A stretch of 64,000 bases of DNA from UJ101 sp965262705 (GTDB taxonomy: Bacteria; Bacteroidota; Bacteroidia; Flavobacteriales; UJ101): assembly GCA_965262705.1 (NCBI GenBank), contig OZ253556.1:248001-312000 (forward strand), in the 5' to 3' direction. Below, one piece after another: positions 26,301 to 36,221 of this stretch; the stretch's first letter is position 1, and every line of letters starts with the position of its first letter. Below the pieces are notes generated by a model. The model was not told the DNA's origin and did no database searches. It saw nothing but the letters and a program-made list of their open reading frames with translations. Made by a program: the position numbers and the translations under genes.

Positions 26301-26364
26301 TTTAAACTATATTTTAATAAATTTCTACAATAGAATTCAAATATATGAAAAAAATTATTTAATT

Positions 26365-26636
26365 GAAACATTTTCAAAAAACACTTTATCAACTGCAAAT
26401 CAGCACCAATTAAAATTGAATGCCGGAGCAACCTTTTGGTTGTGAGGATTTTAATTCTCGGTAGCTGAGTACTTCGACAGGCGGTTATTGAGCCTGTCGA
26501 GATGCAGCAACCGTATTTCTACAAGTTCAATAACCATACTTTGACAGAGCTCAGTAACTCACTAGTCGAAGTAAGGAAGCCGTTTGAAGCGAGATGCTTT
26601 CTTTTTCATACTTTTTATGTGTTCTGCAACGGTCTC
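26365..26636. mobile_element. GAGACC element copy, long form, 272 bp
   Basis: The left end is degenerate (GAAACATTTTCAAAAAACAC), while the right end is intact (GTTCTGCAACGGTCTC). The extra length comes from two copies of the cttcgaca...gtcgaag module around 26472-26580. Confidence 0.8.
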
Positions 26637-26681
26637 ATCTTCTTCAGCAGTCTCGTATTTAACCTGTAATTACAAATCTTA

Positions 26682-26711
26682 TTGACAGGGTATAAAAATA
26701 GCTTAACTTTG
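26682..26711 (+). promoter_or_regulatory. cysD promoter
   Basis: TTG (26682-26684), 19 bases, then TAACTTTG (26704-26711) match the Bacteroidota TTG/TAnnTTTG promoter with ideal spacing. The cysD ATG is 20 bases downstream. Confidence 0.7.
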
Positions 26712-26731
26712 TCATTTTTAAAGTATTCTGT

Positions 26732-27634
26732 ATGAGTTATAATATTTTCTATTTAAAAGAATTAGAATCAGAAGCTATATTTGTTTTAAGGGAAGTGATT
26801 GCGCAGTTTAACAACCCATCTCTTCTTTTTTCAGGGGGAAAAGATTCTATTGTATTGACTCACCTGGCTAAAAAGGCTTTTTTCCCTGCAAAAATTCCTT
26901 TTCCCCTGCTTCATATTGATACGGGGCACAATTTTCAAGAAACTATCGCTTTCAGAGATCGATTGGTAAAAAAATTAAATGTGCAATTAATCGTCGGTTC
27001 CGTACAAGAATCTATTGATAATAAAAGAGTCAAAGAAGAAATAGGGATGAATGCGAGCCGGAATGCGCTACAAACGACCACTTTGTTAGATACTATTGAA
27101 AAAAATCGATTGGACTGTTGTATTGGAGGCGCGCGAAGAGATGAAGAGAAAGCGAGAGCCAAAGAACGGTTTTTCTCTCATAGGGATGATTTTGGACAAT
27201 GGGATCCTAAAAATCAGCGCCCTGAATTATGGAATTTATTTAATGGCCGGTTAAACTTTGGGGAAAACTTTCGTGTTTTTCCTATATCTAACTGGACAGA
27301 GCAGGATGTTTGGAACTATATTTTAACGGAAAATATTGAAATCCCTTCTCTTTATTTTGCACATAAGCGTGAGGTTGTTTATCGTAACGAGACATGGATT
27401 CCTTATTCCGGTTTTTTAAAATTGCGTGAAAACGAAAAAGTCATCACCAAAAAAATACGTTTTAGAACGCTGGGAGATATAACCATTACCGGAGGAATTG
27501 AATCCGATGCAGATACCTTGGAAAAAATTGTAGAAGAAGTCTCTATCGCAAGAGAAACCGAACGAGGCAACAGGGCAGATGATCAGCGCAGCGAGACGGC
27601 TATGGAAGATAGAAAGCGGGAAGGCTATTTTTAA
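26732..27634 (+). CDS. cysD: Sulfate adenylyltransferase subunit 2
   Basis: 300 residues. The PP-loop SGGKDSIVLTHLA (about 34-46) binds ATP; GGARRDEEKARAKER and the C-terminal REGYF are family landmarks of CysD. With CysN it makes adenosine 5'-phosphosulfate from sulfate and ATP, the first step of assimilation. It has its own promoter. A repeat element of about 230 bases separates it from cysN, although the pair is normally adjacent; no other sulfate-reduction genes are in the window. Confidence 0.95.
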   Translation: MSYNIFYLKELESEAIFVLREVIAQFNNPSLLFSGGKDSIVLTHLAKKAFFPAKIPFPLLHIDTGHNFQETIAFRDRLVKKLNVQLIVGSVQESIDNKRVKEEIGMNASRNALQTTTLLDTIEKNRLDCCIGGARRDEEKARAKERFFSHRDDFGQWDPKNQRPELWNLFNGRLNFGENFRVFPISNWTEQDVWNYILTENIEIPSLYFAHKREVVYRNETWIPYSGFLKLRENEKVITKKIRFRTLGDITITGGIESDADTLEKIVEEVSIARETERGNRADDQRSETAMEDRKREGYF

Positions 27635-27645
27635 AATAAAGCACC

Positions 27646-27877
27646 AAGACCGTTGCAAAAAGCACTTTAGCAAAAAAATGCTTGTATTGAGTTTGCCGAA
27701 ATGCAACACCCAATAAAAATTAAACGCCGGATCAACCTTTTGGTTGTGAGGACTTTAATTTTCAGTAAATGAGTTTGTCGAAGATGTGAGAGGGTTACTG
27801 AACTTGTTGAAGTAAGGAAGCAGTTTGAAGCGAGATGCTTTCTTTTTCATATTTTTTATGTGTTCTGCAACGGTCTC
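27646..27877. mobile_element. GAGACC element copy between cysD and cysN, 232 bp
   Basis: It starts AAGACCGTTGCAAAAAGCAC and ends GTTCTGCAACGGTCTC. The flanks GCACC and GCACA agree in four of five bases, fitting a worn 5-bp target duplication. It contains the ttgtattgagtttgccgaaa module. Confidence 0.85.
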
Positions 27878-27945
27878 GCACAATAAATGTAGGAAGAAGA
27901 CTAAAAAGGCTTAGAGAGATATCGTACACTAAAAATTTAAAATGA

Positions 27946-29211
27946 ATGAGAGATCAAAATAGAGAAATATTGCGTTTTATCACTGCTGGTAGTGTGGATG
28001 ATGGAAAAAGCACCCTGATAGGGAGGTTATTATATGATTCCAAATCCATTTTTGAGGATCAATTGAATGCCATAGAAAATTCTGCCAGAAATAGAGGATT
28101 AGAAGCAATGAATCTGGCACTTCTTACCGACGGCTTAAAAGACGAACGAGAACAAGGCATAACCATAGATGTAGCATATCGCTATTTCTCAACACCGAAG
28201 CGTAAATTTATTATTGCAGACACGCCGGGGCACATTCAATATACCCGAAATATGGTAACCGGCGCTTCTACAGCAAACGTGGCACTAATATTAATCGATG
28301 CCCGAAACGGAGTGGTAGAACAAACGAAACGGCATACTTATATTGCTTCACTTTTGCAAATTCCTAATTTAATTATCTGTGTTAATAAAATGGATTTGGT
28401 TGATTATTGCCAGTCGATTTTTGAAGAAATTGTACAACAATTCAAGTCTTTTTCAGCCTTATTAGAAGTCAAAGATATTCGTTTCATTCCTGTTTCAGCC
28501 TTAAAAGGAGATAATATAGTATGCTCATCAAAAAAAATGGATTGGTATAAAGAGGGCACCTTGTTAGAAATATTAGAAACAATGCGTATTGTTGAGGATA
28601 ATCATTTTGAAGAAGTTCGTTTTCCTATTCAAACGGTAATTCGCCCTCAATCAAATGAATATCACGATTATAGGGGTTACGCAGGTAGAATTGCCGGAGG
28701 TCTTTTGAAAAAAGGAGATAAAGTAACCGTATTACCCTCAGGGCTTAGATCGAGAATTAAATCCATTGATACGTACGGCGAATCGTTAGAAGAGGCTTTC
28801 CCTCCAATGTCTGTTTCCATTCAGTTAGAAGATGATATTGATTTAGGAAGAGGAGATATGATGGTAAAACAAGGGGTTTTACCCTATTCTACGCAGGATT
28901 TGGAGGCCACGCTTTGCTGGCTGAATAAGCGGTCACCTAATCCTGGAGAAAAATATTACCTAATGCATACCACGAAAGAGGTTAAAGCCATTATAAGAGA
29001 AGTTTCTTATAGAGTGGATATCAATACGCTTGAGAAAAAAGTGATGGAATCTGAAATAAAAATAAATGATATTGTGCATGTGAAATTAAGAACCACAAGT
29101 CCCTTGCACGTGGATTCATATTATCAAAACCGGACAACTGGAAGTTTTATCCTTATAGATGAAACAACGAACGAGACGGTCGCTGCTGGAATGATTATGG
29201 GAGACTTTTGA
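27946..29211 (+). CDS. cysN: Sulfate adenylyltransferase subunit 1 (GTPase)
   Basis: 421 residues. GTPase motifs: GSVDDGKST (P-loop, about 13-21), DTPGH (G3) and NKMD (G4), then two beta-barrel domains. The length fits a CysN without a fused APS kinase (CysC). GTP hydrolysis by this subunit drives sulfate activation by CysD. It follows the element by 68 bases and should be transcribed by read-through from cysD or from a promoter in the spacer. Confidence 0.95.
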   Translation: MRDQNREILRFITAGSVDDGKSTLIGRLLYDSKSIFEDQLNAIENSARNRGLEAMNLALLTDGLKDEREQGITIDVAYRYFSTPKRKFIIADTPGHIQYTRNMVTGASTANVALILIDARNGVVEQTKRHTYIASLLQIPNLIICVNKMDLVDYCQSIFEEIVQQFKSFSALLEVKDIRFIPVSALKGDNIVCSSKKMDWYKEGTLLEILETMRIVEDNHFEEVRFPIQTVIRPQSNEYHDYRGYAGRIAGGLLKKGDKVTVLPSGLRSRIKSIDTYGESLEEAFPPMSVSIQLEDDIDLGRGDMMVKQGVLPYSTQDLEATLCWLNKRSPNPGEKYYLMHTTKEVKAIIREVSYRVDINTLEKKVMESEIKINDIVHVKLRTTSPLHVDSYYQNRTTGSFILIDETTNETVAAGMIMGDF

Positions 29212-29217
29212 ATAATA

Positions 29218-29253
29218 GAAGGCTTTGCAAAATATGTAAAAAAGCGTGAAAAT
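29218..29253. repeat. Worn end of a GAGACC element
   Basis: GGCTTTGCAAAATATGTAAAAAAGCGTGAAAA resembles the GCAGAACACATAAAAAAGCATGAAAA end of the family. No opposite end is found before the next fragment. Confidence 0.4.
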
Positions 29254-29332
29254 AAAGGTGTTTAGATTTTATAAGTTTTATCTATTCTTCAAAGGATTCA
29301 GACTTTTTAAAATAGCACACTATAAACTTGAA

Positions 29333-29363
29333 GAGACTGTTGCAGAGTAGATAAAAAGGTCTC
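29333..29363. mobile_element. Minimal GAGACC element, 31 bp
   Basis: GAGACTGTTGCAGAGTAGAT ends in AAAAAGGTCTC: both ends without interior, just after cysN and before the tRNA gene. Confidence 0.55.
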
Positions 29364-29396
29364 AAATAAATGATTTAAAACATCATTAATTTGAGT

Positions 29397-29472
<76 letters not shown>

Positions 29473-29505
29473 ATTTGACTTGGCAAATATACTATTAAAT
29501 TTTTT

Positions 29506-29646
29506 TTAAACGATAGATTGCTTATCTTGAAAAAGCATCTCTGCAGCTGTTTCTGCTTGACTTTTTTTAAACGGCTGCTTTACAAAATTCAAAGTTTCTA
29601 ACGGGGCTTCACTATCAACCGGCTTAGCCCGCCAATCTTTTAAACT
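29506..29646 (-). pseudogene. C-terminal fragment of an unrecognised gene cut by a repeat element
   Basis: A minus-strand frame ends at TAA 29506-29508. Its last 46 or so residues look like a genuine, polar, helical protein tail (SLKDWRAKPVDSEAPLETL, then FVKQPFKKSQAETAAEM), while everything upstream of about 29647 is the repeat element. There is no start codon in the genuine part. It looks like a gene truncated by, or recombined at, the element. I do not recognise the family. Confidence 0.4.
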
Positions 29647-29648
29647 TT

Positions 29649-29853
29649 GGGACCGTTGCAAAAAGCACTTTAGCAAAAAAATGCAACGCCCGATAAAAAT
29701 TAACTGCAAATCAGCGCAAGCGAAACGCCGGAGCAAGCTTTTGGGTGTGGAGGATTTAACTCTAGGTAGCTGAGCCTGTCGAAGCTTTGAGAAGGAAGCA
29801 TTTTGAAGCTAAATGCTTTAGCCCTCATGCTTTATATATTCTACAATGGTCTT
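29649..29853. mobile_element. GAGACC element copy, 205 bp
   Basis: It starts GGGACCGTTGCAAAAAGCAC and ends TTCTACAATGGTCTT, so both termini are worn. The interior contains the CTGCAAATCAGCGCAAGC module and the ctgagcctgtcgaag module. Confidence 0.8.
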
Positions 29854-30394
29854 AATATACCAACAAACTTATCTTTGATAGAAACAATAACAAGATTAAA
29901 ATTAGCATTATTTAACATGCAAAGCCGTTAGTTAAAAAGTAATAATTATTTGAATGGCTTTACTTCTAAAAACAAACCCTCTTTTAATGTCCTCATATAA
30001 TCATTTTTTATCATAAAAAAACTAGTTAGATAGCTATCAAATGGCGGTATTTTTTGAAGCCTATATATAAAATATTGATATATAGACAAAAAGTTATTAA
30101 CAAATATGCGAAAGTTATCAACAAACCCAAGATCAAATTAACATAAAAATATTTAAACCTATGCTAAATTAACTTTTATTAAGTTAAAGTTATAAAATTA
30201 TATGATTAATCATCACATATACAATACCTTATCAATTTGCTTATATATTTTTAATACTATAATTTAGCATCAAAAACTAAATCTTGTTTGTTGCTTTTTT
30301 GAACTTGATTAAGTTTTCAAGCAGAGATAAAGTGAATAATATTTTATCACTATAAAACCTAAAAATAATGAACAAAATTAAATAAAAATATATT
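29854..30394. other. AT-rich gene-free spacer before the phase-variable operon
   Basis: About 540 bases with no coding frame. It holds two DnaA-box-like 9-mers, TTATTAACA (30094-30102) and TTATCAACA (30115-30123), 21 bases apart, plus many AT-only runs. It presumably contains the promoter of the downstream SusC operon, but I see no clear TTG/TAnnTTTG pair. Confidence 0.4.
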
Positions 30395-33300
30395 ATGAAA
30401 GCACTAAAATTATATACCCCCCCCCCCCCCCCCCCTTATTAACTTTACAAGTTGATAGAATCAAAAGTGCTTCAAGGAGGCAAAAGATTTTTTTATTGCG
30501 CTTACTCAACTTACTTTTTTTATTAAGTGTAATGGCACTTCATGGCCAAAAAATCATAACCGGCAAAGTAACCAATGAAGAAGGAGAAGATCTTTCAGGG
30601 GTTTATATCAGTACCAAGGAAGGAGATTCAGAGGCTTTTACTGAAAAAGACGGAACTTACCATATTGAAGTGAAGTCAGAAGAAAAGACCTTACTTTTTG
30701 AGTACATGGGATACAAAAAAGAAGAAGTCCCTGTAAAAGCAGATAAAATCGATGTAATCCTAAAATCCACCACAGAAAAAATAAGCAAAGTCGTGGTTAC
30801 CGGGTTCCAAAAAATAGACCGAAAACTCTTTACCGGCGTGGGTACCCGATTAAAAGGCTCAGATATTCAAATCGCCGGCGTACCCGATATTACAAGGGCA
30901 TTGCAAGGACAGGTAGCCGGCGTGGAAGTACAAAATGTTTCTGGAACCTTTGGGGCGGCACCCATAATTAACATTCGAGGAAAATCTTCAATTAACGGAA
31001 CCAATATCCCCTTGTTTGTAATCGATGGCGTGGTACAGGAAAATTTAATCAATATATCGATGGACGATTTAACTTCTGGGAACTTTAATTCTGTATTAAC
31101 TTCTGGGATTGCGGGCATCAACCAAGAGGATATCAAAGATATTCAAGTACTAAGTGACATTTCGGCTACCGCTATTTATGGCGCGCAGGCATTAAACGGT
31201 GTAATTGTTATTAACACCAAAGGAGGGCATGCTGGTAAGCCGAGGGTACGTTATTCCGTCAATACCACCGTAAGACAAAAGCCAGATGCCTCAGATTACA
31301 ACCAATTAGATGCCGGTTCAGAGTTGAATATCTATAGAGAATTTTGTGATAAAGGTTATTTGAATATTTCCAATCTTGCTAATGCAGGGAGTTTTGGTCA
31401 AATCGGAGAAATGTACCATTTAATTAGTCAAGGCTTGTTGAACTGGGGGAACAATCCAAACCATGGAAATGGATGGAATGAAGAATATCTAAAATATTAT
31501 GCGTATCAAAATACCGATTGGTTTGAGGTTTTATTTAGAAATAATATTACCACTCAGCATTCCTTAAGTCTAAGCGGAGGAGATAAGAATTCAAACTATT
31601 ACGCGTCCATAGGGTATTATGGAGATTCGGGTGCCACAGAGAGCAATTCGGTAGATAATTACACGGCTCTATTGAAAGGTCAATTTAAAATGAATAAAGC
31701 CCTTACCTTAGGAGCTAAATTGCAGGGAAATATAAGGCAGCAAAAACTGCCGGGGACTACCAATCGAAATCCTATTAATCCCTTGGTAGGGCAATTTACT
31801 CGAGATTTTGATATTAATCCCTTTTCTTATGCTTTAAATACCTCTAGGCTAATTTCCCCATATAAACAAGATGGCAGTTTAAATTATGTAAGAAGCAATT
31901 ATGCCCCTTTCAACGAATTATATGAGTTAAAGCATAATTACATGGATGTGGAAGTAATGGATATTATCGCTCAATTAAACATGGAATTTAAGTTAAAAGA
32001 GAATGTAAAATTTTCTTCTCTCCTGCAAGGGCGTTATGCCAATACTGAATCCGAACACAAGGTACATGAAACCTCTAATGCCGCACAAGCCTATAGAGCA
32101 AATGATACAGCTGAAATTACAGACAATAACCCTTTTCTTTATAGAGATTCGGATGATCCGTTATCTGTTAAGGAGACGGTCCTGCCTGAAGGAGGCTTTT
32201 ATAACACAAATGAAAACCGTATGCTAAATTATTATATACGAAATGCTGTGGAATGGTCGCCTCAAGTAAAAGAACATTCATTTAATGTTTTGGTGGGAAA
32301 TGAAATTAAAGCTACTGATAGAAGAAATAGAGGGATGGATGGATATGGAATTTCTTACGACCTTGGATTATTGGTAAAAACCGATAGTAAATTTATGGAT
32401 AAGTTAACTCAAGATGATGAAGTTTATTTTTTCTTAGAACAAACGCATGATCGATATATTGGTAATTTCTTCAGCGGGGCATACGCCTATAAAGGAAAGT
32501 ATTTAATTAACGGTTCCTTTCGTTATGACGGCTCTAATCAGCTGGGGGATACTTCTAAGGCGCGCTGGCTGCCTTCCTATAATATCTCCGCAGGATGGAA
32601 CGCTTCAAAAGAAAACTTTTTAAAAAACGCTAGTGTCATCAATCATTTAAAATTAAAAACTACCTATGGATTAACCGGTATCCTTCCGCCTAAAGCTACG
32701 GCACAACTCAAAATATTATCGCAAATTCGGGCTCGCACAGAACAAGAAGAGAGCGAAATAGGAATTAAAATTTATGATTTAGAAAATGCAGAACTTACTT
32801 GGGAGAAGTTATACGAATGGAATACGGGCATAGAATTGGGCTTGTGGAATAATCGAATATTTACCGAAGTGAATTTTTATAAAAGAAAATCAAAAGATTT
32901 AATTGATTATATTGAAACCTCTGGCATAGGAGGGATTCCTCTAAAATATGGAAACATTGGAGACCTAGAGGCCCAAGGGGTAGAAGTTACGCTAAAAACA
33001 AAAAATATTGATTTTCAAAATTTTAAGTGGAATACACAGTTTACCTTTAATTATTATACCGATGAAATTACACGCTTAGAATCTCATGATAGAATGGCAG
33101 ATTTTTTAAAAGCCAGTGGAGGCGCAATGCTTGGGCGGTCGCAGCGCGGAATTTTTTCCATCCCTTTTGCCGGATTAAACAGCCAAGGCATTCCTACTTT
33201 TTTTGACAAGGAGGGCAATGTAGTCACCAATATTAATTTGCAAAATAAGGATGATATTCGTCAATGGCTGCGATACGAGGGACCGACAGCCCCGAGATAT

Positions 33301-33828
33301 CAGGGAGGACTTATCAATCGGTTTAAGTATAAAAACTGGGGATTAAGTGTTAATATCATTTATAAAGCCGGTAATAAAATTCGATTAGATAATTTATTCC
33401 ACATAGCTGCTCATCGGAAGCAGCCTGATTTTACAGACGCACAAGCCTATCCCAAAGAATTTCTTAATCGATGGATAGTACCGGGCGATGAACAGTTTAC
33501 CACCGTGCCGAGTTTCCCTTCTAAGGATGTGTGGCATTACAATTACAGTGGTGATAATGCCTACGCACTCTATAATAATAGTACGCATCGGGTGGCAAAA
33601 GGCGATTTTATACGCCTGAAAGATATTAGTCTGTCCTACACTTTTCCTAAAGCATGGCTAAAAAATGTTAAGATACAAAATGCCAGTATTTCACTTAGCA
33701 CAAATAATATTTGGTTGATTTATTCCGATAAAAAATTAAACGGTATAGATCCAGAATTTTTTAATGCCGGCGGCGTCGCATTGCCTATACAACGTACTTA
33801 TACTTTTAGCCTAAATGTTAATTTTTAA
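30395..33828 (+). CDS. SusC-family TonB-linked outer-membrane protein, phase-off in this sequence
   Basis: The uninterrupted frame begins after the poly-C tract; a bare TTG at 30496 is its first usable codon, giving 1110 residues. The natural start is more likely ATG 30395 (MKALKLYT, then prolines), which restores a proper signal peptide with a basic start (SRRQKIFLLRLLNLLF, cleaved after LHGQ). Domains: carboxypeptidase-D-regulatory-like (about 20-95 of the TTG frame), plug with ITRALQGQVAGVEVQNVSGTFG and SATAIYGAQALNGVIVINTKG, then the barrel ending LNVNF. It pairs with the SusD-like gene 11 bases downstream to import a large nutrient across the outer membrane. As sequenced, it is one C away from in-frame translation. 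Confidence 0.88.
30417..30435 (+). repeat. Poly-C tract, C19, probable phase-variation switch
   Basis: Nineteen consecutive C lie 20 bases after ATG 30395 and 60 bases before the first codon of the annotated susC frame. With 19 C, translation from that ATG stops at TAA 30440-30442. With 20 (or 17) C the same ATG reads straight into SusC, and there is no stop anywhere in that joined frame. Slippage of the tract would switch the operon on and off. Confidence 0.85.
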
Positions 33829-33839
33829 AATAAATCAAA

Positions 33840-35321
33840 ATGAATAAAAAAATAAATGACCTGCAAGCAATCTTTTTCGGACTGCTTTTTATAATAAATG
33901 GCTGCACCGAAGATTATTTAGAACAAAAACCGGATAATAGAATGGAATTGAATTCCTTAGACAAGGCGGCAAAGACCTTAGTTTGTGCGTATCCCCGATA
34001 TTCTTATGCCTTTACCGAGTGGATGTCTGATAACGTAACGTATATTCCTGAGGGGGAGGAAAAGGCTTTCTTTATTCGGCAACTTTATGAATGGAAGGAA
34101 GCTAAGAGTTTATACCAAGATACCCCCACAGGGTATTGGAATAAATCGTATTATGCCATTGCGCAAGCAAATTTGGCATTAAGTGCGATTAATAATAAAG
34201 TTCAAGAAAATGATTCTCCGTATAGAAATTCGATTATAGCAGAAGCGCTCCTTTGCCGGGCGTATGCCCACTTTATGTTGGTCAATCTTTTTGCGAAACC
34301 TTATGACAAAAATACCGCTAAAGATGACCTGGGGATTCCCTATGTAAAACAAGTAGAAAAAAAACTGTTGGCTGAATATAAGCGAAATACTGTCCAAGAG
34401 GTGTATGATTTGGCGGAACAAGACTTATTAAAAGGACTTGAGTTAGTTTCTTCTCAATACTATAAGCATTCAGGAAAATTCCATTTTACCAAGGAATCAG
34501 CACTGGCTTTTGCCTCTCGTTTTTATTTGTGGAAAAAAGACTATGAACAGGCGGAAAAATATGCCTCTGAATTATTGAGCAAGGGAACAGGAGAGGCGCA
34601 ATGGGTAAGAGATTACGGTAAGGAGGTTTGGATGGTAGGTGATGTTGAAACAGCAAGCATTCAATATAGCAAGCCTTCATTTCCCTATAATTTACTATTG
34701 GCAACATGCGCCGGTCTTTACAGTGGTTCTAACCTATTTAGTAGTGGGTATGCATGCAATGGCGATGTTTTAAACGAAATTTATCCTTATGGAATTAGTT
34801 CCGATTGGCGTGCATTAAGTGCAGAGCAATTTACAGGTGCTTATTGGATACCTAGGAATCGTTATTTTTATAACCACATAGGTTATTTTACCATCACTGA
34901 AGTATTGTTTTCAGGAGAAGAAGTTGTTTTTAATCGCGCAGAGGCCCGCTTACTGAAAAAAAATCCGGACATCGCTGGGGCAGAGTCCGATCTTAAATTG
35001 ATACTAGGCAAAGGCAGATATAAGCTTACACGAGGAGTTCTTTATAGCCCTGAGCAGATTTTAATGATCTTAAGCTATTCTAAAGATACAAGTTTATCAA
35101 AAAAAGATATTTTATTAGAAATAATTATTGACGAACGAAGGAGAGAGTTTCTTTCTGAGGGGATGCGCTGGTTTGATATTCGGCGTTTTCATCTCCCGGT
35201 TACACATAAACTAAGAGACGGGACCACAGATACGCTTACGGAGAATGATCCAAGAAAAGTCTTGCCCATTCCAGATACTGCCGTCAAATTCGGTTTAAAA
35301 CCCAATTCAACAAAATCCTAA
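33840..35321 (+). CDS. SusD/RagB-family nutrient-binding lipoprotein
   Basis: 493 residues. Lipobox ING-Cys22 is followed by the SusD start EDYLEQKPDNRMELNS. TPR-like helices contain EALLCRAYAHFMLVNLFAKPY, the family's best landmark, and the C-terminal segment IIDERRREFLSEGMRWFDIRRF is diagnostic. It is a surface-exposed lipoprotein that caps the SusC barrel and binds the substrate. Its 11-base spacing from susC means that the phase switch controls it too. The substrate cannot be told; with a zinc hydrolase and no glycosidase in the operon, a protein or peptide is a fair guess. Confidence 0.93.
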   Translation: MNKKINDLQAIFFGLLFIINGCTEDYLEQKPDNRMELNSLDKAAKTLVCAYPRYSYAFTEWMSDNVTYIPEGEEKAFFIRQLYEWKEAKSLYQDTPTGYWNKSYYAIAQANLALSAINNKVQENDSPYRNSIIAEALLCRAYAHFMLVNLFAKPYDKNTAKDDLGIPYVKQVEKKLLAEYKRNTVQEVYDLAEQDLLKGLELVSSQYYKHSGKFHFTKESALAFASRFYLWKKDYEQAEKYASELLSKGTGEAQWVRDYGKEVWMVGDVETASIQYSKPSFPYNLLLATCAGLYSGSNLFSSGYACNGDVLNEIYPYGISSDWRALSAEQFTGAYWIPRNRYFYNHIGYFTITEVLFSGEEVVFNRAEARLLKKNPDIAGAESDLKLILGKGRYKLTRGVLYSPEQILMILSYSKDTSLSKKDILLEIIIDERRREFLSEGMRWFDIRRFHLPVTHKLRDGTTDTLTENDPRKVLPIPDTAVKFGLKPNSTKS

Positions 35322-35332
35322 AAACATTAAAA

Positions 35333-36196
35333 ATGAAATATAGTCGCTTTATCTCAAATTTATTTATCGTTATTCTTTTTTCTTGTTCACAACAAGATGA
35401 AATGCATTACACAGAGCCTGCTCCATTGGAATCAATTAACCAGATAGATACTTATATTAAAGAAAAATTAACCGATCCTTATCATTGCCGTGTAGTGTAC
35501 GATTGGCAGCAGCCTAGGTACATGCATGATTTTAAACTTGCATTAACCCCGCCTAGAAGGGAAGTTGTCATTCCTGCCGTAAATATGATTTTAACGTATT
35601 TTGTTAATCCTATAAAAAAGTCAACGAACGGAGAAGCCTTTATCAAACAGCTTTTTCCCCGAGAGTTTGTCTTTGCCGGATCAGCTGCACATAGAATTGC
35701 CGATGGTATGGCTTATGCCGGCTTGGCCGAAGCGGGCGTAAATATTATGCTGACCAATTTAAATGCCTATAACCCTAAGGATAAAAAATTTATTAGGGAA
35801 CAAGCGCATACCATTCATCATGAATTCACGCATATTGTTAACCAGAATACTACCGAAGGAGTACCCGAAGCCTATAAAAAAGTAAACCCTGCATATAATG
35901 GCGAATCCTGGGTAAATATTAAATTAAAAGACGCTATAAAAAGCGGATTCGTATCAAGCTATGGCTCTCGGAATCCAGACGAAGATTTTGCAGAAATGAT
36001 TTCTACTTATTTAACCCGTTCGGATGCATGGTTTAACCGTGATTATATGCCTAATCCCGAAGAAGAAGAAAAGAATCCAGGGAAGGAATATATCGCCAAA
36101 AAACTAGAGATCGCCAAAGATTATTATCAATCTCATTATGAGGTAGATCTGGAGGAAATAAAAGCAAATGTGCAAAAAGCCTTGGCACAGTTATAA
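35333..36196 (+). CDS. Substrate import-associated zinc metallohydrolase lipoprotein
   Basis: 287 residues. The lipobox ends in Cys18 (ILFSC). The zinc motif HEFTH is at 163-167 in QAHTIHHEFTHIVNQ, and a downstream acidic stretch NPDEDFAEMISTYL (about 220) can supply the third ligand, as in gluzincin-like proteins. This matches the family of putative zinc-binding metallopeptidases that sits next to SusC/SusD pairs. It lies 11 bases after susD. It probably trims the ligand at the cell surface or in the periplasm. Confidence 0.88.
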   Translation: MKYSRFISNLFIVILFSCSQQDEMHYTEPAPLESINQIDTYIKEKLTDPYHCRVVYDWQQPRYMHDFKLALTPPRREVVIPAVNMILTYFVNPIKKSTNGEAFIKQLFPREFVFAGSAAHRIADGMAYAGLAEAGVNIMLTNLNAYNPKDKKFIREQAHTIHHEFTHIVNQNTTEGVPEAYKKVNPAYNGESWVNIKLKDAIKSGFVSSYGSRNPDEDFAEMISTYLTRSDAWFNRDYMPNPEEEEKNPGKEYIAKKLEIAKDYYQSHYEVDLEEIKANVQKALAQL

Positions 36197-36221
36197 ATGT
36201 TTAATGTTAAAACCAATAGAA

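Noticed and set aside
30094..30123. Two DnaA-box-like 9-mers 21 bases apart, possible origin of replication
   Set aside because: Only two imperfect boxes in AT-rich DNA, no dnaA, dnaN or further boxes nearby, and no change of gene strand bias.
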